DNA of 16,950 nucleotides. Origin: Burkholderiales bacterium. GTDB taxonomy: Bacteria; Pseudomonadota; Gammaproteobacteria; Burkholderiales; Usitatibacteraceae. How positions within the stretch are numbered: the first letter of the stretch is position 1; each line of letters starts with the position of its first letter. The translations under genes were made by a program, and so were the position numbers. The DNA is taken from contig JAICTR010000014.1 in NCBI GenBank assembly GCA_025936275.1, positions 1-16,950 on the forward strand. The letters are read 5' to 3'. Positions 13,533 through 16,950 of the stretch are shown one piece after another. The notes below the pieces were generated by a model. It saw only the letters and a list, made by a program, of their open reading frames with translations. It was not told where the DNA came from and searched no databases.

Positions 13533-14249
13533 CTAGTAGCCGTAGAACTCGTCGGTGCGGATCGCATCGGCCGGCGCGCCCATCGCGCCGAGCGCCTTGC
13601 GCAGCGCCCCCACCATGCCCGGCGGACCGGCGAGGAAGAAGATCGGGCTCTCGACTCCGCGCAGCTCGCTGGCGAGGAACTCGGGATCCGCGATGCCGCC
13701 CCAGGCTCCCGGCGCGGGCGCGCTCTCGGTGATCTTGGAAACCATGCGCAGTCCCGTGCCCGGCCGCGCGAGCTGGTTCAGCTCGAAGAGGAAGGGCGCG
13801 TCGCGCTCGCTGCGGTTGGCGTAGAAGAGCACCCGCGGCCGCTTCGAGCCGGTGTGGTCCTCGTGGCGCAGCATGCTCATGAAGGGCGTGATGCCGATGC
13901 CGCCCGCGAGCAGCACCACCGGCTGCGCGGCATCGTCGGGCAGCACGAAGTTTCCCATCGGCCCGCGCAGCTTCACCGGCGTGCCGATCGCGAGCGCGCC
14001 CAGCACGCGCTTGAACGCCGTGTCGCGCATGCGTGTCGCGACCTGCACCGTGTCCTCGTGCGGCGCGCTCGCCACCGAGAAGGTGCGCGAGTCGCCCTTG
14101 GCATCGGTCTCGGGCGGATCGATGAGGCCGAGGTTGATCGCCTGGCCCGCCTTGAAGGCGAAGCCCTCGGGCCGCGCGAAGCGGAAGGCCATCGTGCCGC
14201 GCGCGACTTCCTCGCCGCGGGCGGCGAGGCTGCTCGAGTAGAGAGGCAC
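13533..14249 (-). CDS. single-unit FAD/NAD(P)H oxidoreductase (ferredoxin-NADP reductase-like)
   Basis: A 238-residue cytoplasmic flavin reductase of the FNR superfamily. The FAD part has RTFSVASAP (55-63, the R-x-Y/F-S motif) and a GTPVKLRGPMGNFVL segment. The NAD(P) part has VVLLAGGIGITPFMSML (111-127) and FFLAGPPGMVGALRKAL (204-220), with an aromatic C-terminus EFYGY that could stack on the flavin. It has no ferredoxin domain or globin of its own, so an outside electron partner is needed. The start is a GTG at 14249, four bases after the CDGSH stop, giving an N-terminus right at the beta-barrel; the open frame to 14375 runs through the CDGSH gene and is not used. It is probably translationally coupled to the CDGSH gene, its likely partner. 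Confidence 0.88.
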   Translation of the reverse strand: MPLYSSSLAARGEEVARGTMAFRFARPEGFAFKAGQAINLGLIDPPETDAKGDSRTFSVASAPHEDTVQVATRMRDTAFKRVLGALAIGTPVKLRGPMGNFVLPDDAAQPVVLLAGGIGITPFMSMLRHEDHTGSKRPRVLFYANRSERDAPFLFELNQLARPGTGLRMVSKITESAPAPGAWGGIADPEFLASELRGVESPIFFLAGPPGMVGALRKALGAMGAPADAIRTDEFYGY

Positions 14250-14253
14250 GGCG

Positions 14254-14484
14254 CTACGCCGGCTGGTCTTCCCGGATGCCCGGGAAGGATTCCTTCGCCT
14301 CGTGCCGCTCGCCGTCCTCGTCGTACCAGTGCAGCTTGCCCGCGGGCTCGCCGGCGGCGAGCGCGTGGCTGCCATCGCAGAACGGCAGGTTGTTGGAAAG
14401 GCCGCAGGCGCAGATGTACTGCGTCTCGCCTCCGACGGTCACTTCATACGGTTGGTCGCGATGGCGCTTCACCACACGGGCCAT
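14254..14484 (-). CDS. CDGSH iron-sulfur domain protein
   Basis: A 76-residue soluble protein with the full CDGSH signature for a 2Fe-2S cluster with 3Cys-1His ligation: C25, C27, C36 and H40 (ICACGLSNNLPFCDGSH), including S30 and P34. The opening VVKRHRDQPYEVTVGGETQYIC is typical of the bacterial small CDGSH family. The cluster is thought to move one electron or to be handed on to other proteins. A 23-residue charged tail (KLHWYDEDGERHEAKESFPG region) follows the motif. GGAG seven bases before the ATG at 14484 supports the start. It is the first of two genes; the second is an FNR-like reductase starting right after its stop. Confidence 0.95.
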   Translation of the reverse strand: MARVVKRHRDQPYEVTVGGETQYICACGLSNNLPFCDGSHALAAGEPAGKLHWYDEDGERHEAKESFPGIREDQPA

Positions 14485-14587
14485 GGGGTCTCTCCCTTCG
14501 TGTCGAATGTCCGATCATGCCATTCGATGAAGGGCGGGTTCATCCCGTTCCGGTCTTAGCTCTACCTCTGTCGGGGTTAAAGCAGGG
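14485..14587. promoter_or_regulatory. region upstream of the CDGSH gene with a small dyad
   Basis: Expected promoter region of the CDGSH-reductase pair. It contains a 7-base inverted pair, TCGAATG (14503-14509) and CATTCGA (14521-14527), around an 11-base centre, just upstream of the ribosome-binding site. It might be an operator or an mRNA hairpin. No -10/-35 pair was convincing. Confidence 0.3.
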
Positions 14588-14846
14588 AACGCAGATGTCC
14601 GCAGATGACCCTTTGTCCGCAGATGAACGCAGATGACCCCCTTCTCGCGCTGTCGCGATTCGGGAAAAAGGCGGAGTGACGCGGAAGGAAACGCTCTTGT
14701 TCTGCCGGCAAACGCCGATGAAGGCGGCAAGGCCTTCGTGATGAAGCCTCTTCGGTTCGACCGCTCTCTTATTCCATCGCCTTCATCGCGGGAGCGAGAA
14801 GGGGGTCATCCGCGTTCATCTGCGTTTTTATCGGCGTTCATCGGCG
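14588..14846. repeat. nested inverted-repeat element with CGCAGATG units
   Basis: The left arm has four copies of CGCAGATG starting at 14590, 14600, 14618 and 14628. The right arm has four inverted variants (CATCCGCG 14807, CATCTGCG 14817, TATCGGCG 14829, CATCGGCG 14839). The innermost 27 bases of each arm (14622-14648 and 14794-14820) are inverted copies with one mismatch, including a perfect 17-base stretch (GATGACCCCCTTCTCGC). The 145-base centre has no gene; it holds one more unit variant (CGCCGATG, 14713-14720) and a hairpin GAAGGC...GCCTTC (14720-14737). It looks like a non-coding repeated element (MITE-like or structural). Together with flanks it fills the 394-base gap 14485-14878. Confidence 0.65.
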
Positions 14847-14878
14847 TTCCCCGCTTGAGCCCGCACGGCAAGCAAAAA

Positions 14879-15205
14879 TCAGAGCCGCCATTCGGCCGCC
14901 GCGCGAGCGGCAGCAGTACGCGTGTAGAAGAACCCGTTGCGCACGAAGCCGGAGATGAGCGTCGCCTTCGCGGCGATCACGCGGCCGGAAGCGGCGCGGT
15001 CGGTGACCACCTCGTCGGGAAGCCCGTCGAGCACGTGGAAGGGCGCGGGAAGCCCGTTCGCGAAGCGGCACGGATAGATGGTCTGCGTCTCGAAGTCGAG
15101 GAACGCGGGACGGAAGCCCAGGCCGAAGTTCTCCTCGCTGCATCCGCCGGTGCGCGCGTGCACGCGGTTCTCTTCCTGCAGCCTTTCGATTCCGAGCGGT
15201 TTCAT
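14879..15205 (-). CDS. hypothetical protein, 108 aa
   Basis: A small soluble protein with no signal peptide or membrane segment and no family I can name. The conspicuous stretch is GGCSEENFGLGFRPAFLDFE (20-39), followed by TQTIYPCRFANGLPAPFHVLDGLPDEVV (each part looks conserved in style), then GRVIAAKATLISGFVRNGFFYTR. Cysteines lie at 22 and 46. The start ATG at 15205 has a good ribosome-binding site (AGGAG, then CCCCGCG), and the frame upstream to 15343 has neither. It lies alone, divergent from the PsiF-like gene and next to the nested inverted repeat. Codon use matches its neighbours, which supports a real gene. Confidence 0.7.
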   Translation of the reverse strand: MKPLGIERLQEENRVHARTGGCSEENFGLGFRPAFLDFETQTIYPCRFANGLPAPFHVLDGLPDEVVTDRAASGRVIAAKATLISGFVRNGFFYTRTAAARAAAEWRL

Positions 15206-15492
15206 CGCGGGGCTCCTCGCGGCGCGCCATTGCGCCGGTCCATGGAACCCAGTGTCCTCGCGGGCTCGGGCCGCCGCCATGGGCGAAACTCCCAAACGCG
15301 AGCGGAAATCGTCCGGCTCGCGGGGTAGGTGGAGTTCCCGCAAAGTTGTGGGAGAGAATCCACGCGGACTATTTCGCTTCGATCGCGTCGCGATTTCCGC
15401 TGGCGGCGATGGGCCGGTCGGCGTCTGATGGCGGCACCGCGGCCGGGGCGAGCACTCCGGCGGCGGGCCCCCAACGACCGAACGAGGATCCC
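15206..15492. other. 287-base divergent intergenic region with inverted repeats
   Basis: No convincing gene. CGCGAGC (15297-15303) and GCTCGCG (15316-15322) form a 7-base stem with a 12-base loop. AGCGGAAATCG (15301-15311) pairs perfectly with CGATTTCCGCT (15391-15401). The two pairings share bases and so exclude each other. Promoters for the 108-aa gene and the PsiF-like gene should lie here, but I cannot assign boxes. Confidence 0.4.
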
Positions 15493-15828
15493 GTGAAAGC
15501 CCGATACCTTTGCCTCAGCGCCTGCGCCGCCGTGCTCGCGCTCGGCGCGGCCCCGCTGCGCGCCGCCGACGAAGCGCCGTCCCATCCCGCCAACCAGCGC
15601 GAGAAGTTCGCCGCCTGCGCGCACCAGTCGCGCGGCATGAAGGCCGACGAGCGCCGCGCGTTCATGAGCGATTGCCTGAAGAAGCACGACGCCGCGCACC
15701 CGCGCGGCAGCGTCTCGGCCCAGGCGAGCGGCGCCGCGCCGCGTGCGGCGTGCACGGTCGAGGCGGACCGGCGCAAGCTCGAGGGCGAAGAGCGGCGCGC
15801 GTTCCTCGGCAGCTGCGAGAAGGGCTGA
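15493..15828 (+). CDS. PsiF repeat family periplasmic protein
   Basis: A 111-residue exported protein with a signal peptide (1-24, CLSACAAVLALGAAPLRA) and two PsiF-like units. The first is REKFAACAHQSRGMKADERRAFMSDCLKK (about 36-64) and the second CTVEADRRKLEGEERRAFLGSCEK (87-110). Each has a Cys pair (42/61 and 87/108) and the GMK/KLEG-x-E-R-R-A-F core. E. coli PsiF is phosphate-starvation induced; its biochemical role is unknown. The GTG at 15493 with GAGG five bases upstream is chosen because the signal peptide starts there; the in-frame ATG at 15346 would place 49 low-complexity residues before it. No pho box was recognised upstream. Confidence 0.85.
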   Translation: MKARYLCLSACAAVLALGAAPLRAADEAPSHPANQREKFAACAHQSRGMKADERRAFMSDCLKKHDAAHPRGSVSAQASGAAPRAACTVEADRRKLEGEERRAFLGSCEKG

Positions 15829-15892
15829 AGGCCGCGGCGAGCCGCGCGCACGCGCGGCCCGCCCGGGAGTCCGAGCCGCCGCGCCGATCGCG

Positions 15893-16417
15893 TTGTCGAA
15901 CGCGCTTTGCGGCCGGAAAGGACTTCCCCTGACTCCCGAGCGACGCGAGGAGGCGATCCGTGCGATCGCGCTCCTCGAGGCGGCCAAGGGCACCGTGGTG
16001 CTGCTCGCCGGCTTCGGCCTCCTCTCCCTCATCCACCACGACGTGCAGCACGTGGCGGAGGTGATCGTGCGCCACCTGCACCTCAACCCCGCGCGCCGCT
16101 CGCCGCAGATCTTCCTGCACGCGGCGGCGCACATCACGGACCGGCGCCTGTGGCTCCTGGTCGCCGGCGCGGGGGCGTACTGCCTGGTGCGGTTCATCGA
16201 GGCGTACGGGCTGTGGCGGCAGCGCGGCTGGGCCGAAGCCTTCGCGGCGCTGAGCGGCGCGATCTACATGCCGTTCGAGATCGAGCGGCTGCTGCGCGGC
16301 GAGAAGCCGATCGCGGCGATCGCGCTCGCGGTGAACGTCGCGGTGGTGGCGTTCATGCTCTACGCGCTGCGCATGCGCCGGCGCGATGCGGCGACTGGTG
16401 CACGGCGGCCGCCCTAG
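15893..16417 (+). CDS. DUF2127 family inner membrane protein
   Basis: A protein of about 162-174 residues with four hydrophobic segments. Family-typical text is AIALLEAAKGTVVLLAGFG, the loop HHDVQHVAEVIVRHLHLNP, then RFIEAYGLWRQRGWAEAFAALSGAIYMPFEI. Function of DUF2127 is unknown. The start is unclear: the frame is open from 15743, inside the PsiF gene. The first conventional start after that gene's stop is a TTG at 15893 without a ribosome-binding site. A CTG at 15929 is preceded by AAAGGA at normal spacing and lies right before the conserved region, so the real N-terminus may be there. It follows PsiF by about 64-100 bases on the same strand. Confidence 0.8.
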   Translation: MSNALCGRKGLPLTPERREEAIRAIALLEAAKGTVVLLAGFGLLSLIHHDVQHVAEVIVRHLHLNPARRSPQIFLHAAAHITDRRLWLLVAGAGAYCLVRFIEAYGLWRQRGWAEAFAALSGAIYMPFEIERLLRGEKPIAAIALAVNVAVVAFMLYALRMRRRDAATGARRPP

Positions 16418-16478
16418 TCCGCAGGAACGCTTTCGCGCGACCCGTGTCATTGCGCTAAATCCTCCAGGATCGCGCGAC

Positions 16479-16950
16479 ATGAGGATCGTTCCTTCCGCGC
16501 CGCCGGCCGCATCGCGGCCCGCGCTCCCGGCCGCGACGCCTTTGGCGGCGAGGTCGTACGGCGCCGCCGGCGAGGCGATGCGCGCGGATTGGCACGCGCT
16601 CGAGGCGGGCGACCAGCTCGACGTCGCGCACGACGAGATCGCGCTCGTCGTGCCGCTGGACGAAGCGGTGTTGCGCGTGCGCTGCGGCGAGGATCCGCGC
16701 GCCCGTGAAGCGCTTGCGGCACCGCGCGTCGCCATCCTGCCGTGCGGCGGCCATTCGATCGCGGTGGAGCGCGCGGGAGAGCTCCTCGTCGCGCGCTTCG
16801 ATGCGGCGGGGTGGATCGAACGCCCGGGCACGGCGCCCGGGCACGCGCGCGAATTGCACGACGTGTTCGAGGGGGAGGACGGCTTCGTGCGCGGCATCGC
16901 GCACGTGATCGCCGCGCGGCTGCGCGAGCCCGGCCCGCGCGCGCCGAACT
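16479..16950 (+). CDS. probable AraC-type transcriptional regulator, N-terminal part (cut by window end)
   Basis: 157 complete residues are visible before the edge. The region looks like a small beta-rich cupin-like sensor: WHALEAGDQLDVAHDEIALVV (39-59), RVAILPCGGHSIAVE (83-97), then ELLVARFD. It is followed by a helical stretch EDGFVRGIAHVIAARLRE (133-150). That order (cupin-like domain, then the 'D-x-F-x-x-x-I-A-x-x-L' helix) is what precedes the helix-turn-helix pair in many AraC-family regulators, but the DNA-binding part is outside the window, so the call is tentative. The ATG at 16479 has AGGA nine bases upstream. The first ~30 residues are alanine- and proline-rich. The antisense frames over this region are judged to be shadows. 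Confidence 0.5.
   Translation, partial: MRIVPSAPPAASRPALPAATPLAARSYGAAGEAMRADWHALEAGDQLDVAHDEIALVVPLDEAVLRVRCGEDPRAREALAAPRVAILPCGGHSIAVERAGELLVARFDAAGWIERPGTAPGHARELHDVFEGEDGFVRGIAHVIAARLREPGPRAPN

Noticed and set aside
14588..14846. CRISPR-like array from the repeated CGCAGATG units
   Set aside because: Units are 8-10 bases, unevenly spaced and inverted across the element, with no spacers of constant size and no cas genes.
14633..15328. 231-aa plus-strand ORF through the repeat element and opposite the 108-aa gene
   Set aside because: It starts within the inverted repeat, has no ribosome-binding site or domain, and opposes a better supported gene.
16455..16904. 149-aa minus-strand ORF at the window end
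   Set aside because: The plus-strand frame has a start with AGGA and reads as a plausible cupin-like regulator, while this one is Arg-rich without motifs.

Overview
The window is about 17 kb of GC-rich, tightly packed bacterial chromosome. Gene content and protein style point to a betaproteobacterium: the pqiA-pqiA-pqiB-pqiC row, a DctP-type TRAP transporter, a PCu(A)C/CtaG/SCO copper set, and PsiF and DUF2127 proteins. I cannot place it to genus. There are no tRNA, rRNA, CRISPR, phage or transposase genes. The many long overlapping reading frames are mostly shadows of high GC3 genes.

Layout. 1-446 (minus): 5' part of an ABC transporter ATPase cut by the window edge. 542-2599 (plus): three membrane-protein genes in a row, ending in a FUSC-family protein. 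2600-2685: a REPIN-like pair of inverted repeats. 2723-2944 (plus): a small DUF2892 protein, tail to tail with the pqi operon. 2941-6441 (minus): pqiA (as two overlapping genes), pqiB and pqiC, an intermembrane lipid-transport system. 6527-7477 (plus): an N-terminally extended, divergent RNase HII. 7482-7570: an inverted repeat between convergent genes. 7582-10418 (minus): dctP-dctQ-dctM, a complete TRAP transporter. 10539-12443 (minus): PCu(A)C chaperone, CtaG and SCO, a copper-delivery operon for cytochrome oxidase. Facing away from it, 12501-13532 (plus) encodes a secreted protein with two thioredoxin folds. 13533-14484 (minus): a CDGSH iron-sulfur protein followed by a single-unit flavin reductase. 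14588-14846: a nested inverted-repeat element. 14879-15205 (minus): an unrecognised 108-aa protein. 15493-16417 (plus): a PsiF-like periplasmic protein and a DUF2127 membrane protein. 16479-end (plus): the start of a probable AraC-type regulator.

How the genes may work together. Most operons are envelope or transport functions: lipid traffic (pqi), organic-acid uptake (TRAP), and copper and thiol handling for the respiratory oxidase. The PCu(A)C-CtaG-SCO operon and the divergent tandem thioredoxin plausibly form one periplasmic unit, because SCO and the Cu sites need reduced cysteines. The CDGSH protein and the reductase right behind it plausibly form an electron-transfer pair.

I found no clearly unprecedented multi-gene system. 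The best leads are the CDGSH/flavin-reductase pair, the copper operon with the tandem thioredoxin, an RNase HII whose GRG motif reads GVA, and two inverted-repeat elements that look like non-autonomous mobile or structural repeats.
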